Positions 25,044 to 32,090 of a DNA stretch of 32,482 nt are shown here, in pieces. The position numbers were made by a program, and so were the translations under genes. The notes beneath the pieces were generated by a model. That model saw nothing but the letters and a program-made list of their open reading frames with translations. It did no database searches and was not told the origin of the DNA. Source of the stretch: JBHWPB01 sp043424675 (GTDB lineage Bacteria > Bacillota > Bacilli > Lactobacillales > Carnobacteriaceae_A); assembly GCA_043424675.1 (NCBI GenBank), contig JBHWPB010000027.1, forward strand, positions 1 to 32,482. Reading direction: 5' to 3'. The first letter of the stretch is position 1, and every line of letters starts with the position of its first letter.

Positions 25044-25060
25044 AACCGGTTACATCGGTT
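25044..25060. promoter_or_regulatory. Palindrome plus half-repeat upstream of the tautomerase gene
   Basis: AACCGGTT (25044-25051), a perfect 8-bp palindrome, is followed by ATCGGTT (25054-25060). It sits just after a possible -10 (TAGAAT, 25029-25034) in the 5' leader, a place where a repressor could bind. No regulator is identified. Confidence 0.3.
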
Positions 25061-25091
25061 GAATATTTTATTATATAAAGGAGGGGGAAAC

Positions 25092-25268
25092 ATGCCATTC
25101 GTGAATATTCAGTTGAAAGAAGGGCGTACTGCTGAGCAAAAAGAAGACCTTGCGAAAAAAATCGTAGAGTATATGACTGAAACAAACTTTGCCTCAAAAG
25201 ACGCTATCCATGTTATTTTCGAAGACTTGAAGGATGGAGACTATTATCCAGGTAGCCAAATGAAGTGA
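25092..25268 (+). CDS. 4-oxalocrotonate tautomerase family protein
   Basis: A 58-residue protein of the 4-oxalocrotonate tautomerase/YwhB family. After removal of Met the catalytic N-terminal Pro1 is exposed (PFVNIQLKEGRTAEQK), with the conserved Arg11 in EGRT. The second catalytic arginine of the catabolic enzyme (Arg39) is His here (AIHVIFED), as the position also varies in uncharacterised relatives. No aromatic-degradation genes are nearby, so the natural substrate is unknown. ATG at 25092 follows AAAGGAGGGGG (25077-25087); an in-frame TTG at 25059 is rejected since it would place the active Pro internally. Monocistronic with terminator. Confidence 0.9.
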   Translation: MPFVNIQLKEGRTAEQKEDLAKKIVEYMTETNFASKDAIHVIFEDLKDGDYYPGSQMK

Positions 25269-25280
25269 CTATAGCGGCAG

Positions 25281-25322
25281 AGTCTCCTTTAAATTCATGC
25301 TTAGTGTAAAGGAGGCTTTTTT
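25281..25322 (+). terminator. Terminator after the tautomerase gene
   Basis: An 11-bp stem AGTCTCCTTTA (25281-25291) / TAAAGGAGGCT (25307-25317), with one G-T pair and a 15-nt loop, followed by six T. Confidence 0.88.
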
Positions 25323-25388
25323 AGTTTTTCTTTTTTTACATATATAGAGAAGAACACGATAACAGAAAATTTGAAAGAAGGGTGTTAA

Positions 25389-25781
25389 ATGGCAAAAGTA
25401 CATGGAAAAAGTGAAGTCGGTAAAAAAATAGAGGCAACCGTTAATGGTTTTGATTTCGTTTTAGATAGTCCAGAGGTAGAGGGGCCGACTCCTGGGAGTT
25501 TCCTAGCGCTTTCTCTAGCTGGCTGTAAAGCAATGGTAGCTAAAGGATACTTTAATGGCCGTGGAAAAGAAGATGTCATTATTCATATCGATGTTGAGAC
25601 GAACATTAAAGAAAATCGAAAAGATGCGAGCTTGGCTGCAAAAGTAAAACTTACAGTTGAGGGCGACGTCACTGAGGAAGAAATAAGCAGAATGCAAGAG
25701 ATTGTTGAAGGTTACTGTACGGTTCAAAATGTCTTAGAAAGTGAAAATAATGTCATAGAAACCAAATACCTTAAAAAATAA
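25389..25781 (+). CDS. OsmC/Ohr-family protein
   Basis: A 130-residue OsmC-fold protein. Both redox cysteines of the family are present: Cys46 in LSLAGCKAMVAKGYF and Cys110 in VEGYCTVQNVLE. Family members reduce organic hydroperoxides or related peroxides at the dimer interface; this one belongs to the general OsmC/YhfA-like group rather than to typical Ohr, judging from length and the PTPGSFLALSLAGC motif. ATG at 25389 follows GAAGGGTG by about 5 nt. The lysine-riboswitch promoter starts immediately after its stop codon (TTGACA at 25784), and no terminator is seen between them, so some read-through into the riboswitch is possible. Confidence 0.88.
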   Translation: MAKVHGKSEVGKKIEATVNGFDFVLDSPEVEGPTPGSFLALSLAGCKAMVAKGYFNGRGKEDVIIHIDVETNIKENRKDASLAAKVKLTVEGDVTEEEISRMQEIVEGYCTVQNVLESENNVIETKYLKK

Positions 25782-25783
25782 GG

Positions 25784-25812
25784 TTGACAAATGCCTGACT
25801 TTTATATAGAGT
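25784..25812 (+). promoter_or_regulatory. Promoter of the lysine riboswitch operon
   Basis: Perfect -35 TTGACA (25784-25789), 17-bp spacer, -10 TAGAGT (25807-25812). It begins 2 nt after the osmC-family stop codon. Confidence 0.7.
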
Positions 25813-25845
25813 AGATACATTAATTGAATAGAGAGACTAAAAGAT

Positions 25846-25999
25846 CGATACAGTGTAGAGGCGCTAGCAGAAAAAGTAGGGAAACCGAAAGGGCTGCTAG
25901 CCGAAGTGCAGCGAAAGTTGTGCTGGTAGTGGAGTTGAAAGAGACTTGCTACTGTCGACAAGGGCGGCCCAAGCCCTTTGAGAAGCGCTGATTGTATTG
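25846..25999 (+). ncRNA. Lysine riboswitch (L-box) aptamer
   Basis: The order of conserved L-box blocks is clear: AGAGGCGC (25857-25864), AGTAGG, CCGAAAGGG, AGCCGAAG, GTGCTGG, CTACTGTCGAC and GAGAAGCGCTGA. P1 pairs CGATACAGT (25846-25854) with ATTGTATTG (25991-25999), 9 bp with two G-T pairs. P2 includes CTAGCAG (25864-25870) / CTGCTAG (25894-25900). The hairpins GTAG...CTAC and AAGGGC...GCCCTT (AAGGGC-GGCCCAA-GCCCTT) complete the five-helix junction. The element lies between its own promoter and a terminator, 91 nt before an amino-acid ABC transporter, so lysine should turn the transporter off. Identified by eye, not by covariance search. Confidence 0.94.
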
Positions 26000-26000
26000 A

Positions 26001-26062
26001 GGGCAAAAGGATATAATCTGATATTTCAGACCATGAGCGGGCCTTTTGCTCATGGTCTTTTT
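26001..26062 (+). terminator. Riboswitch expression platform: terminator and competing antiterminator
   Basis: The terminator stem is AGACCATGAGC (26028-26038) / GCTCATGGTCT (26048-26058), 11 bp, followed by five T. The competing helix is GGGCAAAAGG (26001-26010) with CCTTTTGCTC (26042-26051), 10 bp with one G-T pair, overlapping the terminator loop and 3' arm and starting 2 nt after P1. Closed P1 (lysine bound) would favour the terminator. Confidence 0.88.
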
Positions 26063-26090
26063 CTATTTAAATAAAAAAGGAGATATAAAA

Positions 26091-26942
26091 ATGAAAAGAT
26101 TACAACAACTGTTAATAGTGATGGTCCTGGGATTATTTCTAGTAGCATGTGGAAACGGTGCATCAGAAGAAGAAGCTGGTTCAGGTGAAGGACAAGAAGA
26201 GACTCTCTATATAGGCATGGAAGCTGCTTATCCGCCTTATAATTGGACTCAAGATGATGAGAGCAATGGCGCACTTCCTATTCAAAACTCTAACCAATAC
26301 GCCAATGGTTATGATATCCAAATTGCAAATATTATCTCAGAAGAGTTAGGGCGTCCGATAGAAATAGTAAAAACTTCATGGGAAGGAATTGTTCCGGCAT
26401 TACAATCAGGAAAAATTGATTTAATTGTTGCGGGTATGACACCGACTCCTGAAAGAGAAGAAGCGATTCTCTTTACAGAACCCTATTACGATATGACATT
26501 TACTATGGTGACTCAAGAAGATTCCGAGTACGCTGGCGGTACGACTGTTGAAGATTATGAAGGGGCGACGGTTACAGGTCAGCAAGGAACCATGAACTAT
26601 GACCTCTTAGACCAGATCCCCAACGCAGATGTTCAACAGGCACTCAGCGCATTCTCAACGATGCGTGTATCTTTACAATCAGGAAAAATAGATGCTTATA
26701 TCTCAGAGATTCCAGAAGCAATTTCAGCAACCAATGCTATCCCAGACTTTACTTATGAAGAAGTTGAAAATTTCGAAATTCCAGAAGGGGTCGCAGACTA
26801 TCTTGCTATCGGAGCACGACAGGAAGACACAGAGTTGGTAGAAGAAATTAATGGAATTCTTGAAGGAATCTCAGAGGAGCAACGTGAAGAGATGATGATG
26901 AACGCGATTGAACTTCAACCTTCAGAAGCTGAAGAAGAATAA
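26091..26942 (+). CDS. Lysine-type amino-acid ABC transporter, substrate-binding lipoprotein
   Basis: A 283-residue family-3 solute-binding protein. Signal peptide with lipobox L17-V-A-C20, then an acidic Glu/Gly linker. The binding fold begins TLYIGMEAAYPPYNWTQ and shows ANGYDIQIANIISEELGRP, TSWEGIVPALQSGKIDLIVA and GMTPTPEREEAI..FTEPYY, typical of polar amino-acid binding proteins. A 13-residue insert-like segment (ESNGALPIQNSNQ) precedes YANGYD. ATG at 26091 is preceded by AAAAAAGGAGAT; an in-frame TTG at 26046 lies inside the terminator and is rejected. Lysine specificity is inferred from the upstream riboswitch. First gene of a three-gene operon. Confidence 0.93.
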   Translation: MKRLQQLLIVMVLGLFLVACGNGASEEEAGSGEGQEETLYIGMEAAYPPYNWTQDDESNGALPIQNSNQYANGYDIQIANIISEELGRPIEIVKTSWEGIVPALQSGKIDLIVAGMTPTPEREEAILFTEPYYDMTFTMVTQEDSEYAGGTTVEDYEGATVTGQQGTMNYDLLDQIPNADVQQALSAFSTMRVSLQSGKIDAYISEIPEAISATNAIPDFTYEEVENFEIPEGVADYLAIGARQEDTELVEEINGILEGISEEQREEMMMNAIELQPSEAEEE

Positions 26943-26982
26943 TTTAATTTGATAGACGGACAGGCAGAAAGGAAGCTAAAAA

Positions 26983-27753
26983 GTGACAACGACTCAGTTC
27001 CTCACTAATATGTGGGAAATTTTTACAAATAATTGGGAGAGTTATCTCAATGGAACATGGAATACCATTCTCATATCAATCACCGGAACAATTGTTGGTT
27101 TAGTGATTGGAGTATTGGTGGCGATTATTCGAACAACACCAGAATCTAAAAACTCAATGGCTAACGTTATTCAGAATATTATCCAAGGACTTCTAGGAAT
27201 TTATGTTCAGATTTTTAGAGGAACCCCGATGATTGTTCAGTCGATGGTATTTTATTATGGAGCAGCATTATTGTGGAACTGGGACATGCATCCAATGACC
27301 GCAGCATTAATCATTGTATCGGTCAATACAGGAGCCTACCTTTCAGAAGTGGTTCGAGGCGGTATTCAATCTATCGATGAAGGACAGTTTGAAGGAGCAA
27401 AATCGATCGGCATGTCACATTGGCAGACGATGAGAGAAGTTGTCATGCCACAAGTGTCTCGAAATATTCTGCCGGCAGTAGGTAATGAATTCGTCATTAA
27501 TATTAAGGATACCTCCGTCTTAAATGTTATTTCTGTCAACGAATTATTCTTTACATCCAACACTATTGCCAGCACGAATTATCAATTTTTTGAGACGTTC
27601 ATGGTCACGGCTATCATCTACCTTATCCTGACTTCTGTGGTGACTTGGATTCTTGGCTCTGTAGAGAAACATATGGATGGAATCGCAAATTATGATATCT
27701 ACGCCGGCAACCAACAACAAGTCGCTGAAATACCAGAGGGAGGAGAGAATTGA
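26983..27753 (+). CDS. Amino-acid ABC transporter permease (HisM/GlnP type)
   Basis: A 256-residue integral membrane permease of the polar amino-acid family. It has about five hydrophobic helices (e.g. WNTILISITGTIVGLVIGVL), the IFRGTPMIVQ motif, and the EAA loop GAYLSEVVRGGIQSIDEGQ then FEGAKSIGMSHWQTMREVVM that docks on the ATPase. The start is GTG at 26983, with AAAGGA about 9 nt upstream. Its TGA overlaps the ATG of the ATPase gene by one base (TGATG frame), coupling translation. Functions as a homodimer importing the ligand of the upstream lipoprotein, probably lysine. Confidence 0.93.
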   Translation: MTTTQFLTNMWEIFTNNWESYLNGTWNTILISITGTIVGLVIGVLVAIIRTTPESKNSMANVIQNIIQGLLGIYVQIFRGTPMIVQSMVFYYGAALLWNWDMHPMTAALIIVSVNTGAYLSEVVRGGIQSIDEGQFEGAKSIGMSHWQTMREVVMPQVSRNILPAVGNEFVINIKDTSVLNVISVNELFFTSNTIASTNYQFFETFMVTAIIYLILTSVVTWILGSVEKHMDGIANYDIYAGNQQQVAEIPEGGEN

Positions 27754-28490
27754 TGAACACCGTTTTAGAAACCAAACATTTGCAGAAAAAGTTTGGAAAC
27801 AATGAAGTTTTAAAAGATATCAATTTACAAGTAGAAGAGCAGGAAGTTCTCACGATTATTGGTTCCTCTGGATCAGGTAAATCTACTCTCCTCCGTTGTC
27901 TCAATTTACTGGAAGAACCAACTTCTGGGGATATTTTATACCGCGGAGAGAGTGTTCTAGGCACAAATTTCAATGAAAATATTTATCGAACTAAAATTGG
28001 GATGGTTTTTCAAGACTTTAATCTCTTTAACAATAAAAGCGTGATTGAAAACTTAACAGTAGGACCTATCAAAGTGCTGGGAGAAGGAACAGAAGAAGTT
28101 AAAGAGAGAGCTTTGGATAATTTAGAACGAGTGGGATTAAGAACCTTCGCGGATGCTCGTCCCCGACAATTATCGGGAGGACAGAAGCAGCGTGTGGCTA
28201 TCGCACGATCCCTCACTATGCAGCCGGATGTTCTCCTATTCGACGAACCTACTTCAGCCCTTGATCCTGAAACAGTGAATGAAGTTTTAGAAGTGATGAT
28301 TGACTTGGCCCAAGCGGGACTTACGATGATTGTTGTGACTCACGAGATGGAATTTGCTCGTGATGTATCAGATCGTGTTATTTTTATGGATCAAGGTGTC
28401 GTGGCAGAAGAGGGACCCCCTCAAGAAATATTCGTCAATCCAAAAGAGGAACGAACAAGGAATTTCCTAGAACGTTTCTTGAGAGAATAA
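27753..28490 (+). CDS. Amino-acid ABC transporter ATP-binding protein (GlnQ/HisP type)
   Basis: A 245-residue ATPase: Walker A GSSGSGKST (37-45), Q-loop FQDFNLF, signature LSGGQKQRVAIARSL, Walker B VLLFDEPTSALDPE, D-loop and H-loop VVTHEMEFA. Members of this family power polar amino-acid import. The ATG at 27753 shares a base with the permease stop; a TTG at 27750 in the same frame is less likely. The preceding GGGAGGAG gives a strong ribosome site. Last gene of the lysine-riboswitch operon, followed 14 nt later by a strong terminator. Confidence 0.95.
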   Translation: MNTVLETKHLQKKFGNNEVLKDINLQVEEQEVLTIIGSSGSGKSTLLRCLNLLEEPTSGDILYRGESVLGTNFNENIYRTKIGMVFQDFNLFNNKSVIENLTVGPIKVLGEGTEEVKERALDNLERVGLRTFADARPRQLSGGQKQRVAIARSLTMQPDVLLFDEPTSALDPETVNEVLEVMIDLAQAGLTMIVVTHEMEFARDVSDRVIFMDQGVVAEEGPPQEIFVNPKEERTRNFLERFLRE

Positions 28491-28504
28491 TAGCATAATA
28501 TATT

Positions 28505-28546
28505 AACTTCCATTTCAAGGATTATCCTGAAATGGAAGTTTTTTTA
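28505..28546 (+). terminator. Terminator of the amino-acid ABC operon
   Basis: A 13-bp stem AACTTCCATTTCA (28505-28517) / TGAAATGGAAGTT (28528-28540), extended by GGA/TCC inside, and a run of eight T (28539-28546). Confidence 0.93.
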
Positions 28547-28553
28547 ATTCAAT

Positions 28554-28578
28554 AAAAACAGCTGTGAGTTACACAGCT
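28554..28578 (-). terminator. Terminator of the ywlG-like gene
   Basis: A 7-bp stem AGCTGTG (28560-28566) / CACAGCT (28572-28578) with a 5-nt loop; on the minus strand it is followed by GTTTTTATTG. Confidence 0.7.
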
Positions 28579-28638
28579 ATTTGTTAAATGTATAAATTTT
28601 TCGATAGGCATACCCAGAAAATATTACCACATCTTATC

Positions 28639-29193
28639 TCAGAGGTGTTCTGTTGAATACTTAGCACGTTCTCCACCTATTTTTTTAGGACGGGAGCGAA
28701 GGGCTGTTAAATGAGCTTCGCCTACTGACTTTTCTTGGAGGCGAACAGGCACTTGAACATGTTTGACATGCATTCCAATAGAAGTATCACCGATATCAAG
28801 CCCCGCTTGGGCGGTGATGTGCTCAACAACCACAGGGTCTTCAGCCATCTTATAAAAAGCCATACTGCCTGCGCCGCCTGCATGAAGGGCAGGCACCACA
28901 TTCACAATTTCGAGATTGTTCTGAAGAGCAACCTCTCTTTCAACAACTAGCGAGCGGTTGATGTGCTCACATCCTTGCACAGCAAGAAAGATGCCTTTGG
29001 GCTGCAGCTGTTCTAAAAGCGTTGAGAGGATAGCTTCTCCAATCTCTAAACTAGATCCTTTCCCGATCTTATCGCCTTTAACTTCGCTTGAACTGATTCC
29101 TAAAACAAAAATATCCCCTTCTTGGAGTTGAGCTGTTTCGATGAGTTCGCGGCTGGCATTTTCAACTTGTTTTTTTATAGTCTCTATATCCAT
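28639..29193 (-). CDS. UPF0340 / TIGR01440 family protein (YwlG-like)
   Basis: A 184-residue protein of the UPF0340 family (B. subtilis YwlG). Visible blocks: FVLGISSSEVKGDKIGKGSS, GIFLAVQGCEHINRSLVVE, VPALHAGGAGSMAFYKM and DIGDTSIGMHVKHVQVPVR. The family is conserved in Firmicutes, with no established function that I know. The start is ATG at 29193 with AAAGGAG about 9 nt upstream; the frame is open 28 codons further, but without a ribosome site. Transcribed alone on the minus strand, downstream of the M29 aminopeptidase gene, with a strong terminator between the two. Confidence 0.88.
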   Translation of the reverse strand: MDIETIKKQVENASRELIETAQLQEGDIFVLGISSSEVKGDKIGKGSSLEIGEAILSTLLEQLQPKGIFLAVQGCEHINRSLVVEREVALQNNLEIVNVVPALHAGGAGSMAFYKMAEDPVVVEHITAQAGLDIGDTSIGMHVKHVQVPVRLQEKSVGEAHLTALRSRPKKIGGERAKYSTEHL

Positions 29194-29280
29194 TTTGTTC
29201 TGTTCTCCTTTCAAGAACAACCCTTCTTTTGACATCCTCATTATATCACAGCAGACATGAGAGAGCTTGTTTCCCAATCA

Positions 29281-29311
29281 AAAAAAGACCTGGAATGATC
29301 AGGTCTTTTTT
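29281..29311 (-). terminator. Terminator of the aminopeptidase gene
   Basis: A perfect 12-bp stem AAAAAAGACCTG (29281-29292) / CAGGTCTTTTTT (29300-29311), 7-nt loop. It lies just downstream of the minus-strand aminopeptidase gene; the run of A at 29280-29286 gives its U-tract. Confidence 0.88.
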
Positions 29312-29317
29312 ATACTG

Positions 29318-30556
29318 TTATGCCCAGTCTCCGTTTCGGAAGATTGGAACTCTTGAACCATCTGCTTTGATGCCATCGATATCCATTTGGTCGGAACCGA
29401 TCATAAAGTCGACGTGAATATTAGAACGGTTCAGTCCAAGTTCTTCAAGCTCTGCTTCGCTCATCTTTTCTCCACCTTCGATACTGAAGGCATAAGCAGA
29501 ACCAAAAGCGAGATGATTTGATGCATTCTCATCAAAGAGAGTATTGAAGAAGATAAGGCCCGAGTTGGAGATCGGCGAATCATCTGGGACAAGAGCAACT
29601 TCTCCGAGACTCTTAGCACCCTCATCTGTTTCAAGCAAGTGCTTAAGTACGTCTTCGTTCTCTTCAGCGCTGAAGTCAACGACTTTTCCATCTTCAAAAG
29701 TGAAAGACATACCGTCGATCGTTACGCCGCCATAACTCAGAGGTTTTGTGCTAGCCACTGTTCCTTCAATACGTCTAGAATCCGGTGCGCCGAAAACTTC
29801 TTCTGTAGGCATGTTTGCGATAAAACGTTCGCCGCGAGCATTGAAACTTCCTGCTCCGCTCCAGAGGTGTTTTTTAGGTAGTCCTATCTTAAAGTCTGTG
29901 CCAGGTGCTGTGTAGTGGAGGGCTGTGAAAGCTTCTTCGTTAAGTTCGCTTGCTTTTTCTTCGAGCGTTTGATCTTTTTCTTTCCAGTAGGAAACAGGAT
30001 CCTCTTCATAAAGGTGGACCGATTTGAAGATAGCGTCCCATAAGGCATCCACTTGTTCTTCTTCTGTTTCAAGTTCTGGAAAAACTTTTGCTGCCCATTC
30101 TGGTCCTGCTGCTGAAGCAACCGTCCAGCTTACTTTATTCGCTTGAGTAGCGCGGCGCTGTTCTTTGAAAGCTTCTGCTGATGCTTTCTGGTAAGCAGCA
30201 ATTTTGCTGGAGTCGATACCTTTATAAGCATCTGGATCAGAAGAGCGAACGCTTAAACGACTGGCACCTTTTTCAATCATATCGAGGGATTCATCGACTT
30301 TATACTGAGCAATATCAGTCAATACCTCTTCTGAGGTGTGCTCCATACGTGAACGGTTGACCTTATCGTCGGTCCATTTCACAATGACTTCTTTTGCGCC
30401 TTTATCATAAGCCGCTTCAGTAATTAAACGTGCCAGAGGCGCTTGGTCCACATCGATACTTACCACCACTGTGTGTCCCTCTTGAACATTGATACCCGCT
30501 TCTACTAATAACTGTGCATATTTTTGCAGATTCTCATCAAAATTTTCTAATGCCAT
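29318..30556 (-). CDS. pepS: M29-family aminopeptidase (PepS/AmpS type)
   Basis: A 412-residue cytoplasmic metallo-aminopeptidase of family M29 that trims N-terminal residues from peptides. Expected two-metal ligands are all present: Glu253 (MPTEEVFGAPD), Glu319 (SLGEVALVP), His348 (SNHLAFGSAY), His381 and Asp383 (NIHVDFMIGS), with catalytic Tyr355. The length equals AmpS/PepS enzymes. ATG at 30556 has a TAGGAGGA ribosome site 6-7 nt upstream. In a lactic-acid-type bacterium it would process imported oligopeptides, which fits the peptide-binding gene at the end of the window, though the two are not co-transcribed. Confidence 0.94.
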   Translation of the reverse strand: MALENFDENLQKYAQLLVEAGINVQEGHTVVVSIDVDQAPLARLITEAAYDKGAKEVIVKWTDDKVNRSRMEHTSEEVLTDIAQYKVDESLDMIEKGASRLSVRSSDPDAYKGIDSSKIAAYQKASAEAFKEQRRATQANKVSWTVASAAGPEWAAKVFPELETEEEQVDALWDAIFKSVHLYEEDPVSYWKEKDQTLEEKASELNEEAFTALHYTAPGTDFKIGLPKKHLWSGAGSFNARGERFIANMPTEEVFGAPDSRRIEGTVASTKPLSYGGVTIDGMSFTFEDGKVVDFSAEENEDVLKHLLETDEGAKSLGEVALVPDDSPISNSGLIFFNTLFDENASNHLAFGSAYAFSIEGGEKMSEAELEELGLNRSNIHVDFMIGSDQMDIDGIKADGSRVPIFRNGDWA

Positions 30557-30589
30557 AATTTTCCTCCTAAAAATTTAAGTCATATTGTC

Positions 30590-30619
30590 ATTTTATCATA
30601 ACTGTGAAGCCAACTGTAA
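30590..30619 (-). promoter_or_regulatory. Possible promoter of the aminopeptidase gene
   Basis: Minus-strand -35 TTACAG (30614-30619), 18-bp spacer, -10 TAAAAT (30590-30595). Moderate match only. Confidence 0.4.
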
Positions 30620-30631
30620 GAAAGTCAAGTT

Positions 30632-31804
30632 TTAGCTGTCTAAAATATAATGACGATCGAACTCAATATAGATAGGGTGGTCAGAGATATAGTGTGCGAG
30701 CTCATCCGTAATCATTTCATAGAGTTCCGCATTGGATTCTTCGACACCCTCCGGCACGACCACATCGAAGGAGACAGCTTCAACTCCGTAGATTTCTTCT
30801 ACTCTGAAATCATGGAAACGTAAATTATAATCGAGATTTTCCAGAGCTGTTTTTATCCAATAGTGAATTCTATTTTGTTCATCGCTGTCTAAAACAATCG
30901 GATCGAGATGGCCGACTAATCTCACGTTCAATTTCCTCTCAAAGTCTTTTTCAATTCTGTCGATTAAGTTGTGGGCATTGATTAAACTCCAGGCAGCGTC
31001 TATTTCTATATCAACAGTAGCAAAAGATTTGTGAGGCCCATACTTATGTACAATCAAGTCGTGGTATCCGATGACTTCTTCATAAGAATTCAAAATCTTT
31101 TTCATCTCTTCTATGAGATTGGGATGAGGCCGCCCACCTAGTAAATCATCTATGGCATCTCGAATAGAAGTGATGCCTCCATAAATGATAAAGAGAGCGA
31201 CGGCTATACCGATCCACCCATCAAGCGCAAGTCCTGTTCGAGTTTCGACAAAGTAACTGATTAGAACCACACTTGTCATCACTATGTCATATACACTGTC
31301 TTTAATAAGAGCTCGAATAGTTGTAGAAGTCAGATCCTTTTGATAATGATAGAGGGCGTAGCCTAGAAAGGCTTTTCCAATAATCGATAAGATAAGCAAG
31401 CCGATAACTAGAGGAGTTCCTGCTATAGGTTGAGGATTAACAATGCGACCAACAGAGGAAACTAAAAACTCCAGCCCAATATACAAGATGATGATAGAAA
31501 CAATGAGGCCGCTGATATATTCTGCACGCTGATGACCATAAGGATGCTCTTTATCTGCAGGTTTTGAAGCAAACCGAAAGCCTCCGATTGTTAAGAGGCT
31601 GGAAGCAGAGTCGCCGAGACTGTTCATAGCATCTGCCATGATCGACACACTGCCAGAAAGAAAAGCAGCAATGATTTTAATGACCGTTAGCAGAAGGTTA
31701 ATGCTAAGGCTGAGAACGCCAGATTGAATTCCTTTTTTTGTCCTTTCTTCTTGTTCTTTATTTTTATAAAAGTAAGAATTTTTTATCGGTTTATGTTTTT
31801 TCAT
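30632..31804 (-). CDS. mntE: Cation diffusion facilitator, MntE-like Mn2+ exporter
   Basis: A 390-residue CDF-family antiporter: six transmembrane helices (about 30-215), then a cytoplasmic metal-binding domain with KYGPHKSFATVDIEID, and a further C-terminal extension. The length is close to MntE of streptococci (about 394) and longer than Zn-type CDFs. Site-A residues are N61-x3-D65 in TM2 (DAMNSLGD) and D169-x3-D173 in TM5 (KDSVYDIV). Zn exporters have His in TM5; Asp there points to Mn2+ (or Fe2+). HPYGHQRAEY (87-96) is the usual cytoplasmic loop. A Mn2+ efflux role is therefore inferred. Monocistronic, with an extended -10 promoter 30 nt before the ATG; I saw no metal riboswitch in its short leader and no clear terminator. 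Confidence 0.88.
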   Translation of the reverse strand: MKKHKPIKNSYFYKNKEQEERTKKGIQSGVLSLSINLLLTVIKIIAAFLSGSVSIMADAMNSLGDSASSLLTIGGFRFASKPADKEHPYGHQRAEYISGLIVSIIILYIGLEFLVSSVGRIVNPQPIAGTPLVIGLLILSIIGKAFLGYALYHYQKDLTSTTIRALIKDSVYDIVMTSVVLISYFVETRTGLALDGWIGIAVALFIIYGGITSIRDAIDDLLGGRPHPNLIEEMKKILNSYEEVIGYHDLIVHKYGPHKSFATVDIEIDAAWSLINAHNLIDRIEKDFERKLNVRLVGHLDPIVLDSDEQNRIHYWIKTALENLDYNLRFHDFRVEEIYGVEAVSFDVVVPEGVEESNAELYEMITDELAHYISDHPIYIEFDRHYILDS

Positions 31805-31834
31805 GACAAATCCTTTCCTTGTGTAATAAAATCT

Positions 31835-31843
31835 ATTATATCA
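31835..31843 (-). promoter_or_regulatory. Extended -10 promoter of mntE-like gene
   Basis: Minus-strand TG-A-TATAAT: perfect -10 at 31835-31840 with TG at 31842-31843. No strong -35. The region 31850-31945 between the divergent promoters shows nothing else definite. Confidence 0.6.
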
Positions 31844-31949
31844 CTCTGATGAGGGAGTTACAGGATCATTTCGAGTCCATGCCTCACACGATCCGCTCTA
31901 TTTCTTCCATAAAAATTCAGTATCGATATATTTTATTTTATAAAAATGC

Positions 31950-31977
31950 TTGCTTTAAAAAATATAGGGTATATAAT
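31950..31977 (+). promoter_or_regulatory. Promoter of the leader peptide / peptide-binding gene
   Basis: Perfect -10 TATAAT (31972-31977); the -35 TTGCTT (31950-31955) is 16 bp upstream. Transcription would start near 31984, about 26 nt before the leader-peptide ATG. Confidence 0.65.
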
Positions 31978-32009
31978 AACTTGCAATTAAACAAAAAGGA
32001 GGGGCGAAC

Positions 32010-32090
32010 ATGAAAAAATTAAATAGAAGAGCAACAGGTCTTGCTTCTGTTCGCTCCGAACAAGTACAAAACATTATTATTATTACGTAG
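32010..32090 (+). CDS. Isoleucine-rich leader peptide of a transcription attenuator
   Basis: A 26-codon reading frame, ATG at 32010 and TAG at 32088-32090, with an excellent ribosome site AAAAGGAGGGG (31994-32004) 5 nt upstream. The peptide begins MKKLNRRATG and ends with four consecutive ATT (Ile) codons 22-25 (32073-32084), then one ACG (Thr) codon. The basic start and the terminal run of one amino acid, between a promoter and a terminator and before a transport gene, are the marks of an attenuator leader. The last Ile codon, the Thr codon and the stop codon take part in an RNA helix with a downstream segment (see the attenuator entry). A 5-bp hairpin GTTCG-CTC-CGAAC (32049-32061) lies within the coding part. 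The gene is too short for most gene finders. Confidence 0.85.
   Translation: MKKLNRRATGLASVRSEQVQNIIIIT

Noticed and set aside
25734..26006. Open frame on the minus strand across the 25782-26090 region
   Set aside because: It coincides with the lysine riboswitch on the plus strand, has no ribosome site and no recognisable protein features.
31819..32013. Open frame on the plus strand overlapping the mntE promoter and the leader-peptide start
   Set aside because: No ribosome site; it spans two promoters and overlaps the better supported leader peptide in another frame.
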